A DNA stretch of 64,000 bases from VRUE01 sp963770315 (GCA_963770315.1 CAVYPC010000002.1:496001-560000), one strand, 5' to 3'; positions 8,972 through 17,581 are shown, counted from the stretch's first letter. The notes: generated by a model from the sequence alone, not told the origin. Made by a program: numbers and translations.

Positions 8972-9479
8972 CTACCCGGTCTTGACCGCGACCGACAGCT
9001 CCGGGGAGGTCGAGAGGGTCTGGAAGACGACGCAGTAGCGCTCGGTCAGCTTCAACAGGGTCTTCGAGCTCGTCCTCGCTCGCCTCGGTGTCGAGGTCGA
9101 ACTCGAGGCGGATCGTGCGGAAGCCGACCGGCGCGTCGCGGTCGACCGCCAGGGTGCCGCGAAAGTCGAGCTCGCCCTCGGCCCGCACCTTGCCCGACTC
9201 GAGTGGGATCCCCAGCGAGGTGGCCACCGCTCGGAGCGTCACTCCGGCGCAGGCGACCAGGGCCTCGAGCAGCATGTCGCCCGAGCAGAGCAGGGTGCCG
9301 TCCCCGCCGGACGCCGGGTGCAGGCCCGCCTCGGCGAGTGCCCGCCCGGTGTCGACCGAGCAGGAGACCCCTTCGCCGAGGGAGCCGCTCGCTTCCAGGG
9401 TGACCAGCGCCGCCTCGGGGTTCTCCTCGTAGCGACGCTTCAGCGGGGCCTGTACGCCCTTCAGGGTTTCGGAGTCCAT
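8972..9479 (-). pseudogene. OsmC family protein, interrupted by a one-base frameshift
   Basis: The first ~135 residues match OsmC/Ohr-type proteins: a conserved GDGTLLCSGDMLLEALVACA block with the Cys used for peroxide reduction, then RTIRLEFDLDTEASEDELE. After DELE the frame slips. Removing one A (one T at 9063-9064 on the plus strand) gives TLLKLTERYCVVFQTL and ends at a stop at 8972-8974. This restores a family-typical C-terminus and the second Cys. Without correction the frame runs into the MBL gene. A TAACCT hexamer lies 6 nt before the ATG. It is either a real lesion or a sequencing error. Confidence 0.85.
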
Positions 9480-9521
9480 CCCTTGAGGTTACGTGGGTCC
9501 GCCCAGTAGGTTCACCATCCC

Positions 9522-10211
9522 GTGGGCGATGTCTTCCTCCTCGCATTCCTCGCTGCGCTCTACCCGAGCTTGCTCGCCGCTACTACCGTGATGCTGCTGC
9601 TGCCACACCCGAAGCGACTGCTGCTCGGCTATCTGTGCGGCGCTGCGATGACCAGCGTCACGCTCGGCCTGATCATCGTCTTCGCTCTGCGCCACGCGGG
9701 CCTGGCGAAGACGACGCAGGTCACGCTTGGTCCCGGCGAGGACATCGCTCTCGGCTGCCTGGCGCTCGCGATCGCCTTCGTGCTTCATTCGGGGCGCGAT
9801 CAGAAGCTGGTCGAGCGACGTCGGGTGCACAAGGCGGCGAAGGGCGAGGGCAAGCAAGGGCCGCCGCGCTGGCAGCAGGCCCTCGGCCGCGGCTCGGCTC
9901 GCACCACCTTCGTCGTCGGCGCGCTGCTCACCCTGCCGGGGGCCACCTACATCACCGCCCTCTACCGGATCTCCGACGAGAACCTCGCCGATCCGGTCAC
10001 GGTCCTGGTCGTGCTCGCCTTCAACGCGATCATGTTGATGCTGCTGGAGATCCCCCTCCTCGCCTACACCTTCGCCCCGGATTGGACTCCAAAGGCGATC
10101 GAGCGCTTCAAGCGCAAGCTCAGCGAACGCGGCCGCATCTGGGGGGTGCGCGTCGCAACGGCTCTGGGTTTCCTGATGATCGCCCGCGGTGTCGTCGCCC
10201 TGCTTACGTGA
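9522..10211 (+). CDS. GAP/Sap-family integral membrane protein
   Basis: 229 residues starting at GTG, with TAGGTT 9 nt upstream. About six hydrophobic segments are visible (for example LAALYPSLLAATTVMLLL, GALLTLPGATYITAL and LAFNAIMLMLLEIPLLAYTF). The pattern matches the actinobacterial GAP family, which includes mycobacterial Sap, a protein linked to surface glycolipid or sulfolipid export. The substrate here is unknown. It is divergent from the OsmC gene, with two -10-like hexamers in the 42-bp gap. Confidence 0.75.
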   Translation: MGDVFLLAFLAALYPSLLAATTVMLLLPHPKRLLLGYLCGAAMTSVTLGLIIVFALRHAGLAKTTQVTLGPGEDIALGCLALAIAFVLHSGRDQKLVERRRVHKAAKGEGKQGPPRWQQALGRGSARTTFVVGALLTLPGATYITALYRISDENLADPVTVLVVLAFNAIMLMLLEIPLLAYTFAPDWTPKAIERFKRKLSERGRIWGVRVATALGFLMIARGVVALLT

Positions 10212-10271
10212 GAGTCCCCGATGGAAGCCCGCCGGGGTGGGCTCCAGGTCGACTCTCGTAACGTAGGCCCG

Positions 10272-12179
10272 ATGGCGATCGCTACCGCAACCTCTCTCGA
10301 CGTCCACATGGGCGGCGCCTTGCTGTTCGCCGACGTCTCCTTCAAGCTCGAGCCGCGGGAGCGGATGACCCTTTCGGGCCGCAACGGGGCCGGCAAGTCG
10401 ACCCTGCTGCGGATGCTGGCCGGCGAGCTCGCGCCCGACTCGGGCAGCCTCGTCCTGCAGAAAGGCGCTCGCGTCGCTCTGCACGATCAGCGCCCACCGC
10501 GCGAAGCCGCGATCTCCCTCGGCGAGTACGTCTTCTCCGGTCGCACCGACATGCTCGAGACCGAGGTCGAGCTCGAGCGCCTGGAGGCGGCGATGTCGGG
10601 CGGCGAGGCCGGCGGGGAGATCCTCGAGGCCTACGCCGCCGCCCAGCAGCGACTCGAGCACGGCGGCGGCTATCGCTGGCGCGATGGCGTGCTCGCCGTG
10701 CTGCGCGGGCTCGGCTTCGGCGGCGAGGAGAGCGAGCGCTCGCTCTCGACCTTCTCCGGCGGCGAGCTCACCCGCGCCTCCCTGGCTCGGGCGCTGGCGA
10801 GCCGGCCCGACCTGCTGTTGCTCGACGAGCCGACCAACCATCTCGACATCCCCTCGCTGGAGTGGCTCGAGAAGTACCTCCGCGACCTCGACGCGGCGGT
10901 CGTCCTCGTCGCCCACGATCGCTGGTTCCTCGAGGCGGTCGGCACCTCGGTGCTGGAGCTGGAGGCGAAGCGGGCGCGCTTCTTCGCTGGCCCCTGGCAT
11001 GCCTGGCGCAAGGAGCAGGCGGCCCGTGAGATCGCCCGCGGCAAGGCGATCGAGCGCCAGGAGGCGGAGATCGAGCGGATGGAGCGCTTCGTCGAGCGCT
11101 TCCGCTACAAGGCGACGAAGGCCCGCCAGGCGCAATCGCGGTTGAAGCAGATCGAGAGGATCAAGCGCGATGGGGTGGAGGCCGAGCAGCGCGACCGGCG
11201 CAACCTGCGCTTCTCCTTCGTGCAGCCCGAGCGGCCGGGGCGGATCGTGCTCAAACTGGTCGGGGCGACGATCGAGGTGCCGGGCCGCACCCTTCTCTCG
11301 GACTCCCGCCTCGAAGTCGAGCGCGGCGAGCACGTCGTCCTCGTCGGCCCCAACGGTGCCGGCAAGACGACCCTGATCGAGACGCTCGCCGGGGCGCGCG
11401 ATCCGGCTGCCGGCTCGGTGCGGCTCGGCCACAACGTCAAGATCGGCTACCTCTCCCAGCACGCCGACACGGCGGCGGGGGAGGGAACGGTGCTCGACGC
11501 GGCGCAGCGCCAGACCGGCCTCAGCGGCCAGAAGGCGCGCGATCTGCTGGGCGGCTTCCTCTTCTCGGGAGCCGACGCCCAGAAGCAGCTCGGCGACATC
11601 TCCGGTGGCGAGCAGCGGCGGCTCTCGCTGGCAATCCTGGTCGCCTCCGGCGCCAACGTGTTGATCCTCGACGAGCCCACCAACCACCTCGACCTCGAGA
11701 GCCGCGAGGCGCTCGAGGACGCCCTCCTCGCCTTCGAAGGGGCGGTTGTCCTCGTCTCCCACGACCGGGCCCTGCTGGAGGCGGTCGGCACCCGCACCCT
11801 GGTCTGCGAGGACGGCGAGCTGCGCAGTTACCCGACCGGTTGGGCGACCTACCAGCGCGAGCGCGACGAAAAGGAGGCGGCGACTACGGCCGCGACGAAA
11901 GCCGCCAAGCCGGCGCCCACGGCCGGCAATCGCAATGCCGGGCGTGCCGCCAAGAGGGCAGCGCGCAAAGCCGGCCGCCTCGCCGAGCGGATCGAGCGGG
12001 CGGAGGCCGAGCTGGGCGAGCTGGAGGAGGAGCTCGCCGACCCCGAGGCGTGGTCGAGCCCGGGTCGAGCCGAGCGGGCGGAAGCGCGTCACGCCGCCGC
12101 GAAGCTGGCCGTCACCGAGCTCTACCGACAGTGGGAGGCAGCCGAAGCCGAGGTCAGCGCAGCGGGCGATCCAACCTGA
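10272..12179 (+). CDS. ABC-F family ATP-binding protein
   Basis: 635 residues from ATG 10272, chosen because TAACGT lies 7 nt upstream; an in-frame ATG at 10221 is possible. There are two ABC domains in one chain: Walker A GRNGAGKST with signature FSGGELTRASLA, and Walker A GPNGAGKTT with signature ISGGEQRRLSLA, each followed by LLDEPTNHLD-type Walker B. A basic linker (residues about 240-290) and a C-terminal coiled coil complete the ABC-F layout. No membrane domain is present. The family acts on ribosomes in translation control or antibiotic resistance. The 3' end overlaps the convergent P450 gene by 26 bp. Confidence 0.92.
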   Translation: MAIATATSLDVHMGGALLFADVSFKLEPRERMTLSGRNGAGKSTLLRMLAGELAPDSGSLVLQKGARVALHDQRPPREAAISLGEYVFSGRTDMLETEVELERLEAAMSGGEAGGEILEAYAAAQQRLEHGGGYRWRDGVLAVLRGLGFGGEESERSLSTFSGGELTRASLARALASRPDLLLLDEPTNHLDIPSLEWLEKYLRDLDAAVVLVAHDRWFLEAVGTSVLELEAKRARFFAGPWHAWRKEQAAREIARGKAIERQEAEIERMERFVERFRYKATKARQAQSRLKQIERIKRDGVEAEQRDRRNLRFSFVQPERPGRIVLKLVGATIEVPGRTLLSDSRLEVERGEHVVLVGPNGAGKTTLIETLAGARDPAAGSVRLGHNVKIGYLSQHADTAAGEGTVLDAAQRQTGLSGQKARDLLGGFLFSGADAQKQLGDISGGEQRRLSLAILVASGANVLILDEPTNHLDLESREALEDALLAFEGAVVLVSHDRALLEAVGTRTLVCEDGELRSYPTGWATYQRERDEKEAATTAATKAAKPAPTAGNRNAGRAAKRAARKAGRLAERIERAEAELGELEEELADPEAWSSPGRAERAEARHAAAKLAVTELYRQWEAAEAEVSAAGDPT

Positions 12180-13509
12180 CGCGTGCCCCCTGGGCCGGGA
12201 TCAGGGTGGTGTTGTGGAATTTGGCTCTCTCTGGTCTGGGGTTGGGAGCACTGAGCTCGGCCCGCTCGAAGATCGTTTGCAGCACGATCCGCATCTCGTA
12301 TTCGGCCAAGGCAGCGCCGATGCAGCGGCGCACCCCGCCGCCAAAGGGGATCCATGTATAGGTGTCCGCCTTGCTGTCGAGAAAGCGCTCCGGGCGAAAC
12401 TCGTCCGGATCCGGGAAGAGATCCTCGCGGTAATGAAGGGCGGAGACCGGCACCATCACCATCGTTTCCGGCGGCAGGTCGTAGCCACCGATACGCAGCG
12501 GCGCGGCCAGTTTGCGCCCCACATCGCCGACTACAGGTCGCGCCCTGAGTGTCTCCTTGATCGTCGCGTCGAGATAGTCGACCTCCCCGGCGGCAAGCGA
12601 CTCTTGCAGCCGCGCCAGCACCCGCGGGTTTCGCAGCAGTCTCTCGACTGCCCAGGCCAGCCCGGTTGCGGCCGTCTCATTGCCGGCGGTGAGCAGGGTC
12701 ACCAGCTCGTCGCGCAGTTCCACGTCACTCATCGGGCTGTCGTCCTCGTGGCGGGCCTGCAGCAGCAGCGAGAGAACGTCGTCGCCCTGGGCGCCGGGTT
12801 CGCTTTCGGCGATCTCGGCACGGCGCAGGGCGATCTTCTCGTAGATGAAGGCGTCGAGCTCCTCGCGAGCCACGAGAAAACGGGCCCAGGGGCTCCAGCG
12901 ACCAAGGTTGCGGCGCAGCGGCGGAAACGCGGAGACGAGGCCGACGCGCCGGTTGAAGGTCTCGATCAGCCGCTCGAAGCGGGCGAGACCCTCCTCGTCA
13001 TGAACGCCGAAGATGGTGTGCATGATCACTATCAAGGTGATCTGCTGCATGTGCTCGTGCAGCGCGAACGGCTTGCCGACCGGCCAGCTCTCCATCTCGC
13101 GCAGCGTGACGTCGCGGATCAGCTCGCCGTAGCGCTGGATCCGCTCGCCGTGAAAGGGCGGCAGCAGCAATCTGCGCTGGCGCATATGGGGCGATCCGTC
13201 GAGGTTGAAGAGCGAGTTTGCCCCAAGCGACGGTTCCAGCACGGTCGCCCGGGCCGCGCCCCCCCGCGACAGCTCGGGAGAGGCTGTGAACAGCTCTTTG
13301 ACCAGCGCCGGATCGGTGATGTAGACGAGCCGCCTGTAGAGCGGAAAGGAGACGGTGAAGATGTTGCCGTAGCGGCGCTGGGAGCGGATTGGGAACGCGA
13401 TCGGGTTCCACAGGTAGCTTCCAACCTGAAGGAGCGCGGGCATTCGGGTCCCGGGTGGGAAAGACGCCGACGATGCTGTGAGCGGGTCTGGAACCGTAGC
13501 CTGCTCCAT
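12154..13509 (-). CDS. Cytochrome P450
   Basis: 451 residues. The heme-ligand loop is FGGGVRRCIGAALAEYEM, the ExxR motif is ETLRARP, and the I-helix oxygen-activation motif is LLTAGNETAAT. The length is normal for a soluble bacterial P450, and no ferredoxin partner is adjacent. A TAGGGT hexamer 8 nt before the ATG suggests a leaderless transcript. The substrate cannot be inferred. The family inserts oxygen into lipids, terpenes or xenobiotics. Confidence 0.95.
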   Translation of the reverse strand: MEQATVPDPLTASSASFPPGTRMPALLQVGSYLWNPIAFPIRSQRRYGNIFTVSFPLYRRLVYITDPALVKELFTASPELSRGGAARATVLEPSLGANSLFNLDGSPHMRQRRLLLPPFHGERIQRYGELIRDVTLREMESWPVGKPFALHEHMQQITLIVIMHTIFGVHDEEGLARFERLIETFNRRVGLVSAFPPLRRNLGRWSPWARFLVAREELDAFIYEKIALRRAEIAESEPGAQGDDVLSLLLQARHEDDSPMSDVELRDELVTLLTAGNETAATGLAWAVERLLRNPRVLARLQESLAAGEVDYLDATIKETLRARPVVGDVGRKLAAPLRIGGYDLPPETMVMVPVSALHYREDLFPDPDEFRPERFLDSKADTYTWIPFGGGVRRCIGAALAEYEMRIVLQTIFERAELSAPNPRPERAKFHNTTLIPAQGARVRLDRPLR

Positions 13510-13554
13510 CTGATCGCACCCTAGTGCATCGTCTCGGCACGCGCCCGGAAAGCT

Positions 13555-14475
13555 TCAGAAGACGATGGTTCGGGCGCCGTCGAGCAGCACGCGGTCGTCC
13601 AGGTGCGCCATCACGGCGCGGGCGAGGACGAGGCGCTCGATGTCGCGCCCGATCCTCATCAGGTCGTCGACCTCGTCGCGGTGGCTCACCCGGGTCACGT
13701 CCTGATCGATGATCGGCCCCGCGTCGAGCTCCGCGGTGACGTAGTGGGCGGTGGCGCCGATCAGCTTGACGCCGCGCTCGTGGGCGCGGGCGTAGGGGTC
13801 GGCGCCGACGAAGGCGGGAAGGAAGCTGTGGTGGATGTTGATCGCCGGGGCGCCGACGCCGCGCAGGAAGTCTGGCGAGAGGATCTGCATGTAACGGGCG
13901 AGGACGAGCAGGTCGATCTGGCCGCCGAGCAGCTCCAGCACCCGGGCCTCTGCCGCCTCCCTGCCGTCACCGCCGATCGGCACGTGGTGGTAGGGGAGGC
14001 CCAGCGCGGCGACCTGGTCGGCATGGTCGGGGTGGTTGGAGACGACGGCGACGACTTCGGCGCCAAGCTCGCCGCTGCGCCAGCGCCAGAGCAGGTCCGA
14101 GAGGCAGTGGTCTTCGCGCGAGACCATGATCGCCACCCGCTTGCGCTCGGTCGACTCGGCGAAATGGTGATCCATCCGCATCGGCCCGGCCAGCTCCTCC
14201 GCGAAGCGCCGGTAGAGCGCCTCCCGCTCGTCCTCCGGCGCGGGATCGAAGGCCATCCGCATGAAGAACCGATCCTCGCGACTCGAGTGCTGGTCGGCGT
14301 CGACGATGTTGCGGCCGGCGTCGGCGAGGAAGCCGCTGACTGCGGCGATCAGGCCCGGCCGATCGGGACAGGCAAGGAGCAGACGCGTGGTGGGGGGCTG
14401 GTTGGCGATGCGGGGATCATCGCGGTTGGAGCGCAGGATCGCGTTCAGCGGCGGATTCGGAAATCGAGGATTCAC
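13555..14475 (-). CDS. purU: Formyltetrahydrofolate deformylase
   Basis: 306 residues from GTG 14475; the frame extends further upstream, but that part does not match the family. An N-terminal ACT domain (TTRLLLACPDRPGLIAAVSG) is followed by a formyltransferase-like catalytic domain. Its motifs include NIHHSFLPAF and GATAHYVTAELDAGPIIDQ, with the conserved Asn, His and Asp. PurU hydrolyses 10-formyl-THF to THF and formate, balancing one-carbon units for purine synthesis. No purine genes are adjacent. Confidence 0.93.
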   Translation of the reverse strand: MNPRFPNPPLNAILRSNRDDPRIANQPPTTRLLLACPDRPGLIAAVSGFLADAGRNIVDADQHSSREDRFFMRMAFDPAPEDEREALYRRFAEELAGPMRMDHHFAESTERKRVAIMVSREDHCLSDLLWRWRSGELGAEVVAVVSNHPDHADQVAALGLPYHHVPIGGDGREAAEARVLELLGGQIDLLVLARYMQILSPDFLRGVGAPAINIHHSFLPAFVGADPYARAHERGVKLIGATAHYVTAELDAGPIIDQDVTRVSHRDEVDDLMRIGRDIERLVLARAVMAHLDDRVLLDGARTIVF

Positions 14476-14564
14476 GCCTGAATTTGTGCATATCGGCACG
14501 CACTCCGTGAGCTCTGTGAGCGCGATCACCTTTTGGCCCTTGGAACCTCGCCACGGTTCCGCGC

Positions 14565-15056
14565 TTGCTTACAAAACGCACATATTCCATTCCCGTCCTC
14601 CTGATCGCCCTTGTCGTCCCGGCGGTCGCCATCGCCGCCCCCGGCGGCGGCGACGGCCCACGGCGGATCGGCCTCGCCAGTGCGAAGCCGGTCGAGGTCG
14701 CGGCGCTGACCGGGCCGGTCGAGAGCTTCCACCGGGCGATCCGCGAGAGCATCCACCGGATCCGCCTCGCCGACCGGGCGAGGCTGCGCAGACAGCACCG
14801 CGAAGCCTTCGCGAGCCTGCCCGGCGGCGTCTCGCAGGCAACCCTCGACGCGATCGGCGCCTGCGAGTCCGGCGGCGACCCGACGGCGGTCTCCTCCGAC
14901 GGCAGCTATCGCGGCAAGTACCAGTTCGACTACGGCACCTGGGAATCGGTCGGCGGCTCCGGCGACCCGGCAGCAGCCTCCGAACAGGAGCAGGACTACC
15001 GCGCGGCTCTCCTCTACGCCCAGTCGGGCTCCAGCCCCTGGCCTGTTTGCGGCTGA
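14565..15056 (+). CDS. Secreted Rpf-like transglycosylase-domain protein
   Basis: 163 residues with a likely TTG start. A signal peptide (TYSIPVLLIALVVPAVAIAA) leads to a spacer and then a C-terminal lysozyme-like domain: IGACESGGDPTAVSSDGSYR, GKYQFDYGTWESVGG, and a closing PWPVCG. This is the resuscitation-promoting-factor/transglycosylase-like fold. The Glu in CESGG is the expected catalytic acid. Such proteins cleave peptidoglycan. The gene is divergent from purU with a 90-bp gap. Confidence 0.85.
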   Translation: MLTKRTYSIPVLLIALVVPAVAIAAPGGGDGPRRIGLASAKPVEVAALTGPVESFHRAIRESIHRIRLADRARLRRQHREAFASLPGGVSQATLDAIGACESGGDPTAVSSDGSYRGKYQFDYGTWESVGGSGDPAAASEQEQDYRAALLYAQSGSSPWPVCG

Positions 15057-15077
15057 GCAAACCACCACCAAGCTGGA

Positions 15078-15179
15078 AGGACCCGGGGGTCCCCCCGCCT
15101 GGAACCCGCGACGGTCGCTGTCCCTAGGGCCCTTGCCCCGCCGGCTCACAAGTTCCCGGCGGGGGAACCCCCGGGTCCT
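15078..15179 (-). repeat. Palindromic intergenic element, copy A
   Basis: The 22-bp arms (15078-15099 and 15158-15179, one mismatch) enclose a 58-nt interior. Read on the minus strand, the interior begins with GGGAACTTGTGAGCCGGCG (plus positions 15139-15157) and ends with GACCGTCGCGGGTTCC. The same interior blocks occur in copies B and C, but the arm sequences differ. It lies 22 bp after the stop of the Rpf-like gene. Confidence 0.8.
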
Positions 15180-15212
15180 CCGAGCAAGCTGGCGGAGTGC
15201 AGGGAGCTTCCG

Positions 15213-15322
15213 AGGACGAGGTGCGGGCGTCCCCCTGCGGGAACTTGTGAGCCGGCGGGGCTGGGACCCTTAGCTGGGGTTTCGACGCGGGTTCCGGCAG
15301 GGGGACGCCCGCACCTCGTCCT
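15213..15322 (+). repeat. Palindromic intergenic element, copy B
   Basis: Perfect 26-bp arms (15213-15238 and 15297-15322) flank a 58-nt interior. The interior starts GGGAACTTGTGAGCCGGCG (15239-15257) and ends GACGCGGGTTCC. The right arm runs directly into TACGAT (15322-15327), the presumed -10 hexamer of the HD-domain gene. It is oriented opposite to copy A, so the two copies face each other across 33 bp. Confidence 0.85.
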
Positions 15323-15334
15323 ACGATTGCTGCC

Positions 15335-16183
15335 ATGAACGACGACGCTGTTCCGGCGCCGGACCCGGGAGGCCCCACCAGGAAGCCTCCTGAGGAGGCG
15401 ATAGCCGAGGCGAGGGTCAGGGCGCCGACGCGGGGGAATCGGAAGCTGGAGAGCTTCTTGGATGCGGTCAACGGCGACGAGCAGGTGCGCGCCTGGTGGT
15501 ACATGGCCCAGGTCCACGCCGAACGGCTGGGGATGTCGGATCACTCCTGGGTCCACACCCAGATCGTCCTCAACATCTCGCTGCGCCTGCTGCGGCTCCT
15601 GGTCAAGGCCGGAGTGGAGCCGGCCGTCGTCGCCGACCACGGGATGTCGGCGCGCGACGCCGAGGTGGTCGTGGCCGGCGGTGCCCTCCTGCACGACGTC
15701 GGCATGTCGATCCACCGTGCCGACCACGAGGCCTACAGCCTCTTCCTCGCAAACGGAGCCCTGGAACGGCTGCTCACCGGCGTTTACCGCGAGCCCAAGC
15801 GGACGATCGTCGCCGCCGAGATCCTGCACGCGATCATCGGCCACCGGCGGCGCGGTGAGCCCTACACGCTCGAGGCCGGCGTGGTTCGCGTCGCCGACGC
15901 GCTCGACATGGCCCAGGGTCGCACCCGGATCCCGCTCGAGGCGGGGCAGGAGGGGATCCACTCGATCTCCGCCGCGGCGGTCGACGAGGTGCGGATCGAG
16001 GCGGGAGAGGAGCGGCCGGTGCGGATCGAGATCGAGCTCAACAACTCGGCCGGCATCTTCCAGGTCGACGACCTGCTTGCCACCAAGATCCGCGGCACCC
16101 CGCTGGACGGGCGGGTCGAAGTCGCCGCCAAGATCGAGGGCGAGACCGAGAAACGCCTGCTAAGCGGCTTCAGGCTCGACTGA
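15335..16183 (+). CDS. HD-domain phosphohydrolase
   Basis: 282 residues, ATG 7 nt after TACGAT. HD-superfamily metal ligands are visible: His in HSWVHTQ, the His-Asp pair in LLHDVGMS, a further HADHEAYS, and the late Asp in VRVADALDMAQ. The C-terminal ~90 residues form a separate beta-rich domain. HD enzymes hydrolyse phosphate esters such as nucleotides. The substrate is unknown. The promoter abuts palindromic element B. Confidence 0.85.
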   Translation: MNDDAVPAPDPGGPTRKPPEEAIAEARVRAPTRGNRKLESFLDAVNGDEQVRAWWYMAQVHAERLGMSDHSWVHTQIVLNISLRLLRLLVKAGVEPAVVADHGMSARDAEVVVAGGALLHDVGMSIHRADHEAYSLFLANGALERLLTGVYREPKRTIVAAEILHAIIGHRRRGEPYTLEAGVVRVADALDMAQGRTRIPLEAGQEGIHSISAAAVDEVRIEAGEERPVRIEIELNNSAGIFQVDDLLATKIRGTPLDGRVEVAAKIEGETEKRLLSGFRLD

Positions 16184-16191
16184 AGCCGCGG

Positions 16192-16443
16192 TCAGGAGTA
16201 GCGCTCGAGGTCGGCGCGGCGCATTTCCTTGCGCTTCTCGAGGCGTCCCTGGACCAGCGACAAGACGATCACCAGGATCGCGAAGAAGGCGATCACGCCA
16301 AAGCAGAAGAAGGTCACCGTCTTATCGGTGGTGGGGCCGGCGAGCCCGACCCCGTTCTCGGCGAAAGCCATGGGGGTCGCGACCAGCAGCATCGTGAGCG
16401 CCGCAAAGAGCGCGGCAACTATCTGCTTACGACGAGAACTCAT
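16192..16443 (-). CDS. Small exported membrane protein of unknown function
   Basis: 83 residues from ATG 16443 (a TTG at 16446 is possible). It has a cleavable-looking signal peptide (IVAALFAALTMLLVATPMAFA), a short outside loop, one membrane helix (TVTFFCFGVIAFFAILVIVL) and a basic/acidic cytosolic tail ending RRADLERYS. No family is recognised. TAGATT lies 9 nt upstream. It is divergent from uppP, with palindromic element C between the two promoters. Confidence 0.65.
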   Translation of the reverse strand: MSSRRKQIVAALFAALTMLLVATPMAFAENGVGLAGPTTDKTVTFFCFGVIAFFAILVIVLSLVQGRLEKRKEMRRADLERYS

Positions 16444-16460
16444 CAAGTTGGCAATCTACC

Positions 16461-16563
16461 GAATGAGCCGGGGGTCCTCCTGTGGGAACTTGTGAGCCGG
16501 CGACGTATGAGCTCTGGCCGAGCGACCGTCGCGGGTTCCCACAGGGGGACCCCCGGCTCATTC
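16461..16563 (+). repeat. Palindromic intergenic element, copy C
   Basis: The 29-bp arms (16461-16489 and 16535-16563, one mismatch) enclose the same interior as copies A and B. GGGAACTTGTGAGCCGGCG is at 16484-16502, and GACCGTCGCGGGTTCC lies before the right arm. The element fills the gap between the divergent small membrane protein and uppP. Its right arm ends 2 nt before TAGGAT, the likely uppP -10 site. Confidence 0.85.
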
Positions 16564-16579
16564 CCTAGGATGCGCCGCC

Positions 16580-17422
16580 ATGTCTGAGTTAGAGGCTCTG
16601 CTGCTGGGGATCGTCCAGGGGCTCACCGAGTTCCTGCCGATCTCCTCCTCGGGTCACCTGATCATCGTCCCCTGGCTGCAGGACTACACGTTCCTGATCG
16701 ACCACCCCCATTTCAACAAGACCTTCGACGTGGCGCTCCACGCGGGAACCCTCGTCGCGGCGATCGCTTATTTTCGCCACGAGGTCGTGCAGCTCGTTCG
16801 CAGCTTCCTGGTGGCGGCCCGAGCACGGGCGATCGAGACCCCCGACCAGCGGCTCGCCGTGGCGATCGCGGTGGGCACGGTCCCGGCGGTGATCGCCGGT
16901 GGGCTCGCCTCGGGTTTCATCGAAGACCACCTCGGCGAGCCGTGGATGATCGCGATCCAGCTGATCGTCTTCGGCGCGCTGCTGCTCTACGCCGACAAAC
17001 TGCCCCAGCGCAAGTCGCTAGAACAGTCGACGATCAAGGACGGCTGGTACATCGGCCTCGCTCAGGTTCTGGCGCTCGCCCCGGGAACCTCGCGCGCCGG
17101 GATCACGATCACGGCGGCTCGCTACCTGGGCCTCGACCGCGACGCGGCCGCGCGCTTCTCCTTCCTGCTCTTGATCCCGATCGTCGCCGGCGCCACCGTG
17201 TTCAAGGCGGCGAGCGCGATCCACGAAGGCCTGCCCAGCGGCGTCGCCGGGCCGATGATCGTCGGCACCGTCGCCGCGGCGGTATCCGGCTACCTGGCGA
17301 TCGCCTTCCTGCTCCGCCTCCTGCGCACGTCCTCCTATGCCCCGTTCGTCTATTACCGCTATGCCGCCGGTGCCGCGATCCTCTTGATCATCGCCACTGG
17401 GCTCAGGCCGGCGACCTTTTAG
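16580..17422 (+). CDS. uppP: Undecaprenyl-diphosphate phosphatase (BacA-type)
   Basis: 280 residues with the two UppP signature blocks GIVQGLTEFLPISSSGHLI and LALAPGTSRAGITI, which hold the catalytic Glu, Ser and Arg, plus about eight hydrophobic segments. It recycles the C55 lipid carrier for peptidoglycan and other wall polymers and can confer bacitracin tolerance. TAGGAT lies 8 nt before the ATG. A hairpin about 90 bp downstream probably ends the transcript. Confidence 0.96.
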   Translation: MSELEALLLGIVQGLTEFLPISSSGHLIIVPWLQDYTFLIDHPHFNKTFDVALHAGTLVAAIAYFRHEVVQLVRSFLVAARARAIETPDQRLAVAIAVGTVPAVIAGGLASGFIEDHLGEPWMIAIQLIVFGALLLYADKLPQRKSLEQSTIKDGWYIGLAQVLALAPGTSRAGITITAARYLGLDRDAAARFSFLLLIPIVAGATVFKAASAIHEGLPSGVAGPMIVGTVAAAVSGYLAIAFLLRLLRTSSYAPFVYYRYAAGAAILLIIATGLRPATF

Positions 17423-17510
17423 TCAGTCTTATCCAAGGTTTATCGGGATGTTCACCCGAGGCCCCGGCGGAGGGGGCAGGATGAAGTCCTCACGAGACTC
17501 CTCTCTCGTC

Positions 17511-17545
17511 GCAAGCGGCCCACCTGCCCTGGGCCGCTTGCTCTT
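17511..17545 (+). terminator. Hairpin terminator downstream of uppP
   Basis: A perfect 12-bp stem (17511-17522 with 17530-17541) and a 7-nt loop are followed by TCTTT. It is the strongest simple hairpin in the 321-bp gap between uppP and the response regulator gene. Confidence 0.6.
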
Positions 17546-17554
17546 TCTGGAGGC

Positions 17555-17581
17555 GGCCGCCGGCCGGCGGCCCGGTCTTTT
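17555..17581 (+). terminator. Second GC-rich palindrome followed by T-run
   Basis: A 9+9 palindrome (GGCCGCCGG/CCGGCGGCC, 17555-17572) is followed by a CGGTCTTTT tail. It sits 13 bp after the first hairpin and could act as a backup terminator. The remainder of the gap up to 17743 holds a TACAAT hexamer near 17671, a candidate promoter for the regulator gene, and no other gene. Confidence 0.4.

Noticed and set aside
9489..12092. Very long open frame on the minus strand
   Set aside because: It is antisense to the GAP-family and ABC-F genes, lacks family motifs, and is expected from high GC codon bias.
14476..14564. Possible cyclic-di-AMP riboswitch before the Rpf-like gene
   Set aside because: The gap is under 100 bp, too short for that riboswitch, and no matching core is seen.
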